Of a stretch of 64,000 bases of DNA, positions 17,950 through 26,992 are shown in pieces. The DNA lies in assembly GCF_038562635.1 (NCBI RefSeq), contig NZ_JBCFBO010000001.1, forward strand, positions 62,001 to 126,000, written 5' to 3'. The number at the start of each line of letters is the position of its first letter. Within the stretch, counting starts at the first letter, position 1. The DNA is from Methanobacterium sp. GTDB lineage: Archaea; Methanobacteriota; Methanobacteria; Methanobacteriales; Methanobacteriaceae. The notes under the pieces were generated by a model. That model made no database searches. It worked only from the letters and a program-made list of their open reading frames with translations, and was not told the DNA's origin. A program made the position numbers and the translations under genes.

Positions 17950-19233
17950 ATGAGTAAAACGGATGAATTGCGTGAACGTGCAAAGAAAGAACTATTAAAG
18001 GCTGATAAAAAAGGTTATATGCCAAAGGATACGTCTGAATTGATATATGAACTTCAGATTCATCAAGTAGAACTTCAAATGCAAAATAAAGAACTAAAAG
18101 AGTCCCATGACGAAATTTCAAGGCTTTATGATCAATACTATGAACTTTATGACCATGCTCCTGTAGGATATTTTTCATTAAATAGAGATGGAATTATACG
18201 TAATGTGAATTTAAAAGGTATTGAATTACTTAAATTAAGTAAAAAGGATATTATTGGGCGTGGTTTTAGTAGATTCATGCAAAAAGATTTTGAAAATGAA
18301 TATTATCGTTCATTAGCTAATGCGATTAATACTCATGAAAATCAGAGTGTAGAACTCAAGTTAAAAAGGAATGACCTATCTTTTGATGTGCATATGAATA
18401 TTATGCCTATATATGAAAGGTTTAATGAATGTTACCGTATAACTATAACGGATATCACTGAACGTAAAAAACTTGAAAAACAGTTAATGGAAACTATAGA
18501 TCAATTAAAGAGCTCTAATGATGAATTACAACAGTTTGCTTATGTGTCTTCTCATGATTTGCAAGAACCTCTCAGAACTATAACCAGTTTTACTCAATTA
18601 CTTGAAAGGCGCTATAAAGGTAAGTTAGATAGTGATGCGGACGAATTCGTAGAGTATATTGTAGATGCTACAGTACATATGAAACAGCAAATTCAGGACT
18701 TACTTGAATATTCACGTGTTAAGGCCAACAAAGAAGAATTTAAACTTATCGATACTAATAATATACTAAATAAAGCTCTTTTAAATCTCCATTATTCAAT
18801 TAAAAATGCTAAAGCTGAAATAACACACGATAAACTCCCAAATGTAATAGGAAATGCTGATCAACTTCAAAGAGTATTCCAAAACCTCATCTCAAATGCT
18901 ATCAAGTTTAGGAAAAGTGAAGAACCGCTTAAAATCCACATATCATCATATAGGGCAGAATACTGGGAAGAGTATGTCTTTAGTGTAAAAGATAATGGTA
19001 TTGGGATAGAAGAACAATACTTTGAACGTATCTTTACAATATTTCAGCGATTACACACAAGAGAAGAATATCATGGTACCGGAATTGGATTATCAATAAT
19101 TAAAAAGATTATAGAAAGACATAATGGCTATATTTGGGTTGAATCCGAACTTGGAGCCGGTTCTACTTTTTATTTTACGATTCCTTTTAAACCCTCTGAA
19201 ATTAGGGGGGGGGGCATTTCTTTAAAAAAGTGA
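17950..19233 (+). CDS. PAS-domain sensor histidine kinase
   Basis: 427 residues; GGGTGT lies before the ATG. Order: an N-terminal coiled coil (20-60, YELQIHQVELQMQNKEL), one PAS domain (about 60-175, HAPVGYFSLNRDG to TDITERK), a HisKA dimerisation domain with the phospho-acceptor His202 in SSHDLQEPLR, then HATPase with N box NLISNAIKFR, DNGIGIEE and GTGIGLSI. No membrane helix is present, so it is cytoplasmic. The kinase half is closely similar to that of the protein at 19584. A ten-G run at 19205-19214 sits near the end and sets the last residues. Confidence 0.9.
   Translation: MSKTDELRERAKKELLKADKKGYMPKDTSELIYELQIHQVELQMQNKELKESHDEISRLYDQYYELYDHAPVGYFSLNRDGIIRNVNLKGIELLKLSKKDIIGRGFSRFMQKDFENEYYRSLANAINTHENQSVELKLKRNDLSFDVHMNIMPIYERFNECYRITITDITERKKLEKQLMETIDQLKSSNDELQQFAYVSSHDLQEPLRTITSFTQLLERRYKGKLDSDADEFVEYIVDATVHMKQQIQDLLEYSRVKANKEEFKLIDTNNILNKALLNLHYSIKNAKAEITHDKLPNVIGNADQLQRVFQNLISNAIKFRKSEEPLKIHISSYRAEYWEEYVFSVKDNGIGIEEQYFERIFTIFQRLHTREEYHGTGIGLSIIKKIIERHNGYIWVESELGAGSTFYFTIPFKPSEIRGGGISLKK
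19205..19214 (+). repeat. Ten-G homopolymer in the kinase C-terminus
   Basis: Ten consecutive G in an AT-rich genome, encoding part of IRGGGISLKK. A one-base loss would end the protein after IRGGAFL; a one-base gain would replace the tail with about 20 other residues. It could be a slippage site or an assembly error. Confidence 0.6.
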
Positions 19234-19583
19234 TTAAAATAATTTCTTTTAGGCAAGTTGGGGTCTGTTTCAATTTAGTAAATTAAATTGATTGTATGTA
19301 AACATGGTAATACTATAACCTCCTGCAGAATTTTAGAATTAATCAGAGGTGCTGGATGGAATTTTATATAATCTGAAGTCATTTTTCACACATATATCTA
19401 TTTCTGATAATGGATTAAGACCCAAAATATCATATATTTACATAAAAGGAAGCTATTATCTCAAAAATCATTTAATTAAAAGATTATAAAAGTCTTAATA
19501 ATTTTGAAGAAGACATTAAATCTCTAAAATTAAAAAAATGATATTTCTAAAAGTATAAGTTTATTTATTAACAATAATTACAT
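19234..19583. other. 350-nt intergenic stretch
   Basis: AT-rich DNA between the two kinase genes. No gene, strong hairpin or clear promoter is seen. The downstream gene has no visible Shine-Dalgarno site and may have a short or absent leader. Confidence 0.4.
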
Positions 19584-22397
19584 ATGGAATCTAAGATCCT
19601 GGTTGTTGAGAACGAATATATTATCTTAAAAGATATAGAAAGCTCATTAGAAAATATGGGTTTTGAAGTAGTTTCAACAGCTTCAACTGGAGCAGAAGCC
19701 ATTCAAAAAGCTAGGGATCTTAAACCTGATTTGATACTTATGGATATTGTGCTTGATGATGAAATGGACGGTATTGAAGCTGCTCGGAAAATAAAAGCTA
19801 TTTTTGATGTTTCCATAATTTATGTCACTGCTTATGGCGACGAAAAAACTTTTAAAAGGGCTAAATTAACAGAACCGTACGGATTTATCACTAAACCTCT
19901 CAGCACGGATGAATTAAGAGCATCTATAGAAACTGCGCTCTATAAACATAAGCTTGATAAAAAGTTAAAGGAAAGTGAAGATAAATATCGTCGTTGGTTT
20001 GAGGAGGATTTGGCAGGTAATTTCATTGCAACGCCTGAGGGAGAACTTCTTGAATGTAATCCATCATTTTTGGAGATATATGGGTTTAATAACCGTGAAA
20101 AAGCTATCCATCCAAATATTTCAAAATTCAACTCGACTGACTGGATTGATCTTATATCCCGCCTGAAGGATGAACATAAAATTCATGATTATCAAAGTTG
20201 GCATAAAACGCCCAATGGAAAACAAATCCATATTGTTGCCAATGTAGTGGGCGTATTTAATGATTCAGGTGAGCTTGCTCAAGTTAAAGGTTATGTTTTT
20301 GATGATACTAAACGTAAAAAGGCTGAAAATCTTTTCAGGAAGAATGTAGAACAGGAAAGTTTTCTTCTTGAGCTTTACAAGAGATCTTCTCAGCTTACAG
20401 ATAATGAATTGTATAACTCTGTATTAGATCATGCAGTCAGTATCACAAATAGTACTATAGGATTTTTTCATTTAATTTCTGAGGACCAGAAAAATATTAT
20501 TTTAAATACATGGAATAATGAAGCTTTAAAGACATGTAAAACTTTATTTAAAACACATTATCCTATTGAACAAGCCGGTAACTGGACTGATTGTATAAAA
20601 TCAGAAGGTCCTGTTGTTTATAATGATTTTAAAAATTCTCCTAATAGAAAGGGATTTCCGGAGGGACATGTATCTGTTAAAAGATTTATAAGTGTTCCTG
20701 TATTTGATGGGGATAAAGTTAAGTTTATTTTTGGTGTGGGAAATAAAATTGAAGAATATGATGATTGTGATATAATTCAGATTCAATCAGTGGCTAATGA
20801 GCTATACAAGATCATTAAACGACGACATGGGGAACAGGAGTTAAAAGAAGCTCGTGATAATTTAGAGAAAATGGTAAAAGAGCGTACTTCAGAATTAGAG
20901 AAAGCTTACAATATTATAAAAGAAAGTGAAGTTAAGTTCCGTGCTTTATTCAATAAGGCACTTGATATGATAACCTTATCTGAAAGTCGGAACAACGGGT
21001 TATTTGGGAATTTTATTGAAGTAAATGATGCTGCAGTTAACATATTGGGTTACACAAGAGAAGAATTTTTAAATAAAACACCTTTAAACTTATTTGCGCC
21101 TGCTAATAAAGAAGAAGTACCTGAATTCATGGCAGAACTTCAAAAGAAAGGATATATTAGATTTGAATCAGTTACCATAACCAAAAATGGAAAGCAAATA
21201 CCTGTTGAAGTTGGTGTGCATACTTTTAAACTTGGAGAAAAAAAGGTAAGTCTTGCTATTGCTCATGACATTACAGAACGTAAAAAATCTGAAAAAAAAT
21301 TAAAGAAAAGCGAAAACAGTCTAGCAAAAGCTCAACACATGGCCCATATTGGCAGCTGGGAATCAAATATCCAGACAGGGGAGGTAAGCTGGTCCGATGA
21401 ATTATATTCTATATTCCGGGTAGATCCAAATACTTTTGATCCTGATTTTAATTCATTTATAACTTTTATCCATCCCGATGATTGGGAATATATGAAAAAT
21501 ATTATACATCAGGTAACATCAAAGGGCATATCAGTTGACTTAGACTATCGGATAGTTTTAGCAGATGGGTCAACACGTATTCTAAATACCAAGGCGGAAG
21601 TTACAGATTTCGATGAAAATGGAAAGCCTCGCCTAATATTAGGTACAACTCAGGACATTACTGAACGTAAACAGATGGAAGAAGAATTACAGGAAACTAT
21701 ACAGAAGTTAAAAAGATCTAATGAGGAATTACAGCAGTTTGCGTACGTTTCTTCTCATGACTTGCAAGAACCTCTCCGGACTATAGCAAGTTTTACTCAA
21801 TTAATGGAAAGGCGTTACAAGGGTAAGTTAGATGAAGATGCTGATGAATTCATGGATTATATTGTTGCTGCTGCTGTCCGTATGAAACAGCAAATTAATG
21901 ACTTGTTAGAATATTCACGTGTTAGCACAGCAGAAAATGAATTTAAATGTGTTAATACTGATTCTATTTTGGATCAAGCTATTATTAATCTTAAAAGTTC
22001 CATAGATGAAAACAATGCTAAAATAACTCGTGATCCGTTACCCGATGTAATTGCTGATGGTGATCAATTAAGAAGAGTTTTTCAAAATATTATTGGAAAT
22101 TCAATTAAATACAGAAACCCAGATGAAAGTCCAAAAATTTATATTTCTGCGTACAAAGATGAAAAAAACAGGGAATACATATTTAGTATGCAGGATAATG
22201 GGATTGGAATAGAAAAGCAGTATTTAGATAGGATATTTAGAATATTTCAGCGTTTACATACTATGGATGAGTATAAAGGAACGGGAGTAGGATTAGCAGT
22301 TGTTAAAAGAATTATTGATCATCATGGTGGCAAAATATGGGTTGAATCAGAATTAAATAGGGGTTCTACTTTTTATTTTACTATACCAATAAGATAA
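19584..22397 (+). CDS. Hybrid sensor kinase: receiver, three PAS, GAF, histidine kinase
   Basis: 937 residues, cytoplasmic. Order: receiver domain (1-120, Asp54 in LILMDIVL, Lys in ITKPLS), PAS (about 130-250), GAF (about 260-405, SITNSTIGFFHLI), coiled coil (410-450), PAS (455-570), PAS (580-705, HMAHIGSWESNIQTGEVSWSD), HisKA with His725 in SSHDLQEPLR, and HATPase with DNGIGIEK and GTGVGLAV. An N-terminal receiver lets another kinase modulate it. The kinase part is a near copy of the preceding gene's, suggesting duplication of the module. The ligand is unknown. Confidence 0.92.
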   Translation: MESKILVVENEYIILKDIESSLENMGFEVVSTASTGAEAIQKARDLKPDLILMDIVLDDEMDGIEAARKIKAIFDVSIIYVTAYGDEKTFKRAKLTEPYGFITKPLSTDELRASIETALYKHKLDKKLKESEDKYRRWFEEDLAGNFIATPEGELLECNPSFLEIYGFNNREKAIHPNISKFNSTDWIDLISRLKDEHKIHDYQSWHKTPNGKQIHIVANVVGVFNDSGELAQVKGYVFDDTKRKKAENLFRKNVEQESFLLELYKRSSQLTDNELYNSVLDHAVSITNSTIGFFHLISEDQKNIILNTWNNEALKTCKTLFKTHYPIEQAGNWTDCIKSEGPVVYNDFKNSPNRKGFPEGHVSVKRFISVPVFDGDKVKFIFGVGNKIEEYDDCDIIQIQSVANELYKIIKRRHGEQELKEARDNLEKMVKERTSELEKAYNIIKESEVKFRALFNKALDMITLSESRNNGLFGNFIEVNDAAVNILGYTREEFLNKTPLNLFAPANKEEVPEFMAELQKKGYIRFESVTITKNGKQIPVEVGVHTFKLGEKKVSLAIAHDITERKKSEKKLKKSENSLAKAQHMAHIGSWESNIQTGEVSWSDELYSIFRVDPNTFDPDFNSFITFIHPDDWEYMKNIIHQVTSKGISVDLDYRIVLADGSTRILNTKAEVTDFDENGKPRLILGTTQDITERKQMEEELQETIQKLKRSNEELQQFAYVSSHDLQEPLRTIASFTQLMERRYKGKLDEDADEFMDYIVAAAVRMKQQINDLLEYSRVSTAENEFKCVNTDSILDQAIINLKSSIDENNAKITRDPLPDVIADGDQLRRVFQNIIGNSIKYRNPDESPKIYISAYKDEKNREYIFSMQDNGIGIEKQYLDRIFRIFQRLHTMDEYKGTGVGLAVVKRIIDHHGGKIWVESELNRGSTFYFTIPIR

Positions 22398-22534
22398 GCA
22401 TTTTTTAAACCTTTTGAGTCCATGTTTTTAAATAGATAATGAAATCAATTAAAAATCAGGGTTCACTAACTAAATTACATATTTATATGATAATCTAAAT
22501 ATTGGAAGATGATTTAGTTTTGAACCAACATTCT

Positions 22535-22957
22535 TCAACATGTTGTAAGGAGGGTATATCCATCATAATCTAAGGGTTTAATTATAAAACAGTCAGTTTG
22601 AAATTTTTGAGCTTTTAAAAAGTTTTCTTTGCTATTAGAAGTAGTTAAAATAATTACAGGTATATCATTTAAATTATTATTAGTTTTTATCTCTTTTAAG
22701 ACTCGAAAACCGTCAATTAGGGGAATATTTAGATCAAGCAATATTAAATTAGGTTTTACTTGGTTTCTTTTTTATTTAGAAATTTTAAAGCTTTACAATC
22801 TTTGATTGTAAACCCCAAACACTAATTGTTTGGAGGCTTCAATACCATTATAAGCAATATGTATATTTGTTTTTGTGTTGGATTCTTTAAATATTTCTTT
22901 TATCATTCTTATATCTGCAACATTATCGTCAATAATTAAAATGCTAAATTTTTTCTT
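22535..22957 (-). pseudogene. Broken response regulator, disrupted by a palindrome pair
   Basis: Reading the minus strand, KKFSILIIDDNVADIRMIKEIF...NGIEA is followed by a 46-nt insertion of two adjacent hairpins (22792-22812 and 22815-22833). After it come LKFLNKKE, a one-base frameshift, and VKPNLILLDLNIPLIDGFRVLKEIK to IIKPLDYDGY. It was a CheY/Rcp1-type regulator like the intact gene at 23210. An AGGAGGAT site remains near 22960 but no start codon follows in frame, and the C-terminus is also lost. At least three lesions mean it is dead. Confidence 0.8.
22792..22833. repeat. Two adjacent palindromes inserted in a regulator gene
   Basis: First hairpin 22792-22812: stem TTTACAATC, loop TTT, 9 bp, perfect. 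Second hairpin 22815-22833: stem CCAAACA, loop CTAAT, 7 bp, perfect. Together with GC at each edge they make a 46-nt insertion exactly where the receiver sequence is interrupted. Confidence 0.75.
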
Positions 22958-23209
22958 ATCCTCCTAATATTCATTAGAAAAACCTCTTTTTAATACAGAG
23001 ATCATTTATGATCTTATTATATTAATTATTTTAATAATCTTTGTTTTCCAGCTGAAAAAAGCACTATAATCTCTTATTTTATAATATTTGGATAAAAGTA
23101 GTTACTAAAGTTTAAGTTTAAATAGTGTGATTAACACATATCAACTAATACATTAATTCTTAAGTTTTAATAATTTTTGGCTTTATAAAAATTGTAAATA
23201 TGGTGTTAA

Positions 23210-23656
23210 ATGACAGTAAACTCTTTAATTAATGGAACTATTCATATTTTATTGGTCGAAGATAGTGAATCGGATGCAAGATTAGTAAAAGAATTTTTAA
23301 AGGAAGCAGATATAGATCATGTATTGTATGTGGTTGATGATGGTGTTGAAGCCCTTGAATTTATGAATACTCATTGTAAGGCCGCTACTAATTACTGTCC
23401 TGATATCGTTATGCTGGACTTAAATCTACCTCGAATGGGTGGTATTGAAGTTCTAAAAGAAATGAAAAAAGACGATACTTTAAAAAGGATACCTGTGATT
23501 GTTTTAACTACTTCTACATCAGAAGAGGATGTACAGGAATGCTATGGTAATTATGCCAATTGTTATATTGTTAAACCATCTAATTTAGCTGATTTTGAAA
23601 ATATAATGGATACTCTCAAGGAATTCTGGTTTAATACAACTAATTTACCTAAATAG
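23210..23656 (+). CDS. CheY-like single-domain response regulator, Rcp1 type
   Basis: 148 residues; GGTG lies before the ATG. The whole protein is one receiver: acidic pocket VEDSES, phospho-acceptor Asp70 in DIVMLDLNLP, switch Thr in VLTTSTSEED, and Lys in YIVKPSN. The LDLNLPRMGGIEVL and LTTSTSEED wording matches the Rcp1 family, which pairs with PAS/phytochrome-type kinases. The two kinases upstream are plausible partners. There is no output domain. Confidence 0.9.
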   Translation: MTVNSLINGTIHILLVEDSESDARLVKEFLKEADIDHVLYVVDDGVEALEFMNTHCKAATNYCPDIVMLDLNLPRMGGIEVLKEMKKDDTLKRIPVIVLTTSTSEEDVQECYGNYANCYIVKPSNLADFENIMDTLKEFWFNTTNLPK

Positions 23657-23759
23657 ATATTATTATCAAATATTTAATTTTAAAAAATAGCTGCAGCATT
23701 TTAGTCCTATTTTTTTAGTACCGCAAAATATGATACACATTAAATTTAATAAAGAAATC

Positions 23760-23822
23760 GAAGGGCGAAATATCGTCTCAGATATTCATAATTTACCCTT
23801 TTTAAATTAAAATTCGCCCTTC
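23760..23822. repeat. 10-bp inverted repeat with internal hairpin
   Basis: GAAGGGCGAA (23760-23769) and TTCGCCCTTC (23813-23822) are perfect complements. Inside is a second hairpin, AATATC-GTCTCA-GATATT. It could be a small RNA or a mobile-element relic. Confidence 0.55.
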
Positions 23823-24294
23823 AACTCATTGCTTGTTGGTGTTTCAATACGAAAAAAGCATTTTTTTCTCTATTTTTTATTCTATTTTATTCAGGTAAAT
23901 GTGATATGCTGGACATTAAATGGTGGCACTCAACGTCTAGGGAAGGTTAGTATATGGGTAATTTAATACTAATTTTTGACTTATTTATATTTTCATTTTA
24001 GTGAATTTGTGCCAGAGTGTATAATCGTAAATGTTGAATGTAAAGATTATGAAATGGTGTGAGATTTAATTTCAAATTTAATGGAGAAAATTATTATATG
24101 GTTGTTCCTAATTACACATGCAATTCATGGCGCTCCGCCATTCACGGTGGGTTTTTATGGCAGTATATGGTAAAATCGATGATATTTCAAGTCCAAAAGA
24201 AGGTTCAGAACTGGTTCTTTAAATAGGGTTAAAAATAAATATGTTTAAATAGAAAAATGATGGTCATAAATTAAGTGATTTGTATTAAATTTAT

Positions 24295-24326
24295 TTTAGT
24301 GAAGTCTACAATCAATTTAGTGAAGT
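24295..24326. promoter_or_regulatory. Direct repeat of TTTAGTGAAGT, 21 nt apart
   Basis: TTTAGTGAAGT occurs at 24295-24305 and 24316-24326, two helical turns apart. The second copy is also flanked by ATCAAT and ATTGAT. This spacing suits cooperative protein binding. A TATA-like AAATATATTTAAA follows near 24384. The bound factor and target are unknown. Confidence 0.35.
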
Positions 24327-24425
24327 ATATTGATTTGAATAGTTTTTTAGATAAAATATTTGTGGTTAAATTGATTTTAAGCAAATATATTTAAACCATC
24401 CCCAAAATTCTTTTTTTAACGTGAA

Positions 24426-24848
24426 TTAATTTTCTATTTTTTGAAAAGTTAATTTTAATTTTTTAAATGAATACAAACATGTATCCTCTGCAGTTTTTTT
24501 GCTTTCAAAATAGAATAAATGTGAACTGCACTTGCAGTCAGAACAACCGAATCTGTCAGTGGACGTTCCTTTCTTTGAAATTTCCATGGCAACATCACAC
24601 TCCCATTTTTCTGGGCTTCTTTCCAGTATTACTTCTTTTACATTTGAATTTGGGGAGTTTAAAAGGTAGTCAATATGCCAGAATAATTTTTTCTCTTTTG
24701 ATAAGTGTCTACGTATTCTGCTGTCTATAGAATTAAGTGCAGATCCTACATATACGTAGTAACCCTTTTTAAATTCTATTTCTCCAATCTTTCCGATTTT
24801 AATTGTTGAATCTTGGCTTAATTGGATTATGAGACAGTATGTTGCCAT
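24426..24848 (-). CDS. DUF123 GIY-YIG-like nuclease family protein
   Basis: 140 residues. The GIY-YIG-like core is KGYYVYVGSALNSIDSRIRRHL, with HIDYLL and a central Glu, and the end has the DUF123 signature FGCSDCKCSSHLFYF. The family is common in archaea. Its members are related to GIY-YIG endonucleases, but their substrate is not established. A DNA repair or processing role is inference. It stands alone on the minus strand. Confidence 0.85.
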   Translation of the reverse strand: MATYCLIIQLSQDSTIKIGKIGEIEFKKGYYVYVGSALNSIDSRIRRHLSKEKKLFWHIDYLLNSPNSNVKEVILERSPEKWECDVAMEISKKGTSTDRFGCSDCKCSSHLFYFESKKTAEDTCLYSFKKLKLTFQKIEN

Positions 24849-24905
24849 TTTAACACCTTAGTTATGCTTAAAATTAGTTTTAATTGTAGGTTATATAAAT
24901 TAAGG

Positions 24906-25301
24906 TTATGCTTTAATTTTGCTTATATAATCTTTTACATCTTTTATCTGTTCAAGATAGTCATCGATTATATATAACACATTTTCATAGGGCCCAAGTT
25001 CACGATCACATTTTTTATCAATTGATTTTCGTTTAGATGAAACTTTGGTTCTTTTAATTGACCCTAAAAGAGAAGATTTGTTGTAATCATAATTTAAATA
25101 TTTCAATTTAACTGATCTCATATCTGCAGAAACTTGCCGCCTTATTTCCAGCAAATTTTCTTCTATTCGCTCTATACCAATTAAAGTCATTCTGGCTTCA
25201 AGAATAGAAGATGTTTTTAATTCAAAGCTTTCTATATCCAAGCTTGAAACCATTCTTTCATATTCTTTGGCTTTCAGTATTTTTTTTTCAACCTGGGGCA
25301 T
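24906..25301 (-). CDS. Hypothetical coiled-coil protein
   Basis: 131 residues, mostly helical and charged, with heptad-like stretches at 3-60 (ILKAKEYERMVSSLDIESFEL) and 98-130, and a basic centre (KRTKVSSKRKSIDKK). There is no signal peptide or membrane helix. The archaeal family is not recognised with certainty. It is 57 nt upstream of the DUF123 gene on the same strand and may share its transcript. No Shine-Dalgarno site is visible at the ATG. Confidence 0.6.
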   Translation of the reverse strand: MPQVEKKILKAKEYERMVSSLDIESFELKTSSILEARMTLIGIERIEENLLEIRRQVSADMRSVKLKYLNYDYNKSSLLGSIKRTKVSSKRKSIDKKCDRELGPYENVLYIIDDYLEQIKDVKDYISKIKA

Positions 25302-25834
25302 GTTAAATTATTTGAAATAACTAATATAAATATGCTAACCGTTTGATACTTATTTATTATTTTAAAAAAATGATTTTTAACGGGAGTAGCCTTTCATAAT
25401 ATTGGATATTAAAAAAAAATGATCTAGCCTGCCATTAAAAATTATTGGAATTGATATTAATTCTTCTTAAATTGAATGTATACATCACAATTGTAAACTA
25501 TATGTCCAAATTGTTTTAATTAAGTATCAGTTAATTAGTGAATGAATTTGTATTTTTAAGGCCGTAGTTAACTTTTTACTGGTTAATTAATTAACCTGTT
25601 TAACATAGGTAAATCTATAACTGGAGAACAAAGAATTCATTTGGTTAATTTCCAATCAATCATTTAAAAATCCAATAAATTAAAAAAAGTAGATGTCACT
25701 GAGTCTAACTTAATATTAAATAAAATAAGTTAAAGTTTACAAATTATATTGAAATTTAAAGCATATTGGTGACGGAAGTATTAGGAATAAGATCAATTGA
25801 ATATTAAGATAAATCTTAACTTCTATTAAAAGTA
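25302..25834. other. 0.53 kb intergenic stretch
   Basis: Very AT-rich. No gene, hairpin or promoter that I can support. Confidence 0.4.
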
Positions 25835-26026
25835 TTATTTACTATTTATCAATGCAATTTTACTGGTCACTACTGTTTTGGCCCTTAGAAGAATGCTGTC
25901 TGCATGATCTCTATTCTGGATTTCATATTCTATTTTTTGAAGTAAAAACCCTAAATTATCTGGTTTGCATTTATATGCATCATCTAAAAATTTACTGGAT
26001 ACTTCCCTATCAATAATTTCATCCAT
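25835..26026 (-). CDS. Small hypothetical protein
   Basis: 63 residues; AGAGGTGA lies seven bases before the ATG, which supports a real gene. The product is helical and acidic (MDEIIDREVSSKFLDDAYKC, then DNLGFLLQKIEYEIQN). No family is recognised. It stands alone. Confidence 0.5.
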   Translation of the reverse strand: MDEIIDREVSSKFLDDAYKCKPDNLGFLLQKIEYEIQNRDHADSILLRAKTVVTSKIALINSK

Positions 26027-26380
26027 TTAGTTTCACCTCTACGACTATGTTAGACAACTTTGTTGGTTGTACTAATATTTGTCATAAGGATTATTTAGAT
26101 TTTTCCTATTATAGGATGAATTATTGCTATGTGAATATTTTGGCAGGTAAATTTTAGATCATTTAACCGGATTTAAGCTTTAATTTATACATTGTTAAGT
26201 TTTATGACTTTTTTTTGGAAATATATTAGGTTTAAAAGCTAAAACAAGTAATATCTCTTTAATTTAGAAATTAACTTATTTTTTCCAAATTTACTTAATA
26301 ATTACCGGCCGGTTAAATAATCTGATTTTTCATCTCAGGAAATATTCATATTCTGAAAATTTAAAAGCGTAACTGCTTGT
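26027..26380. other. 0.35 kb intergenic stretch with a GC palindrome
   Basis: AT-rich apart from a perfect 10-bp palindrome ACCGGCCGGT at 26304-26313, which could be a protein-binding site. No gene is seen. Confidence 0.35.
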
Positions 26381-26534
26381 TTAAATGATAACAATAAAAA
26401 TCATTATAAAACTGGCAATGACATACAGGATTCCAGGTATAAAATGTGCCTGAAATTCGTCACGGTCTTTAGCCAGCATTTTGTCAGCTTCTTTATCCGT
26501 ATAAAATGTTTTTGGAGATAGATAAAGCATAGCT

Positions 26535-26629
26535 ACAAAAATCAAAGATTTTTGTGGTTCGAAAATCAAAGCTGACAAATACTTCGTATTTGTCGCTCCA
26601 AAATTCTATGAATTTTGAGAGATTTTCTC
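26535..26629. repeat. Palindrome mosaic inside the broken membrane-protein gene
   Basis: Four hairpins in a row: 26535-26555 (stem ACAAAAATC, loop AAA), 26574-26594 (stem GACAAATAC, loop TTC), 26599-26617 (stem CAAAATTC, loop TAT) and 26619-26629 (stem GAGA, loop TTT). Each loop is 3 nt. The third, with GCTCC before and GAGAG after, matches 33271-33299 in the other mosaic. Confidence 0.8.
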
Positions 26630-26784
26630 AAATTCAAATATTCTGTAGTATCCAAAATCAAAAAATGAGGATAAACCAACTAAAACAATATTTAAAGTGC
26701 CGTGTGGAGTTGGATCAAATGATACGCCATATGCTCCTAAAATAATGAGAAATGCGGCGAAATTAAGAAGGGGCAGTATGTACA

Positions 26785-26898
26785 TAATTGCCCATGATAA
26801 CAGTAATCTTCTTATGGCGTGTAACTGACCTTTCCATGCATTAATTGCCCATGATAACAGTAATCTTCTTATGGCGTGTAACTGACCTTTCCATGCAT
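26785..26898. repeat. Tandem 57-bp duplication
   Basis: Two identical 57-bp units, 26785-26841 and 26842-26898, duplicating 19 codons of the broken membrane-protein gene in frame. The absence of differences suggests it is recent. Confidence 0.85.
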
Positions 26899-26992
26899 TA
26901 TATGTGTCATAAGGGTTGTAATTTCTATGAACTCTATCTATTATTAATGTAAAATGAATGGCAAATATGAGGGTAAATAATTCTTGAGCTTT

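Larger units (their letters stand above)
23657..24425. other. 0.77 kb intergenic region with repeats
   Basis: Holds the inverted repeat at 23760-23822, a palindrome with stem ATGGCG and loop CTC at 24127-24141, and the direct repeats at 24295-24326. A 21-codon frame (24157-24222, MAVYGKIDDISSPKEGSELV plus Leu) after GGTGGG may be a gene remnant. No full gene is seen. Confidence 0.4.

Noticed and set aside
24098..24226. 42-codon frame beginning MVVPNYTC overlapping a palindrome
   Set aside because: It could be a remnant but has no recognisable family, and another frame is equally open. Not called as a gene.
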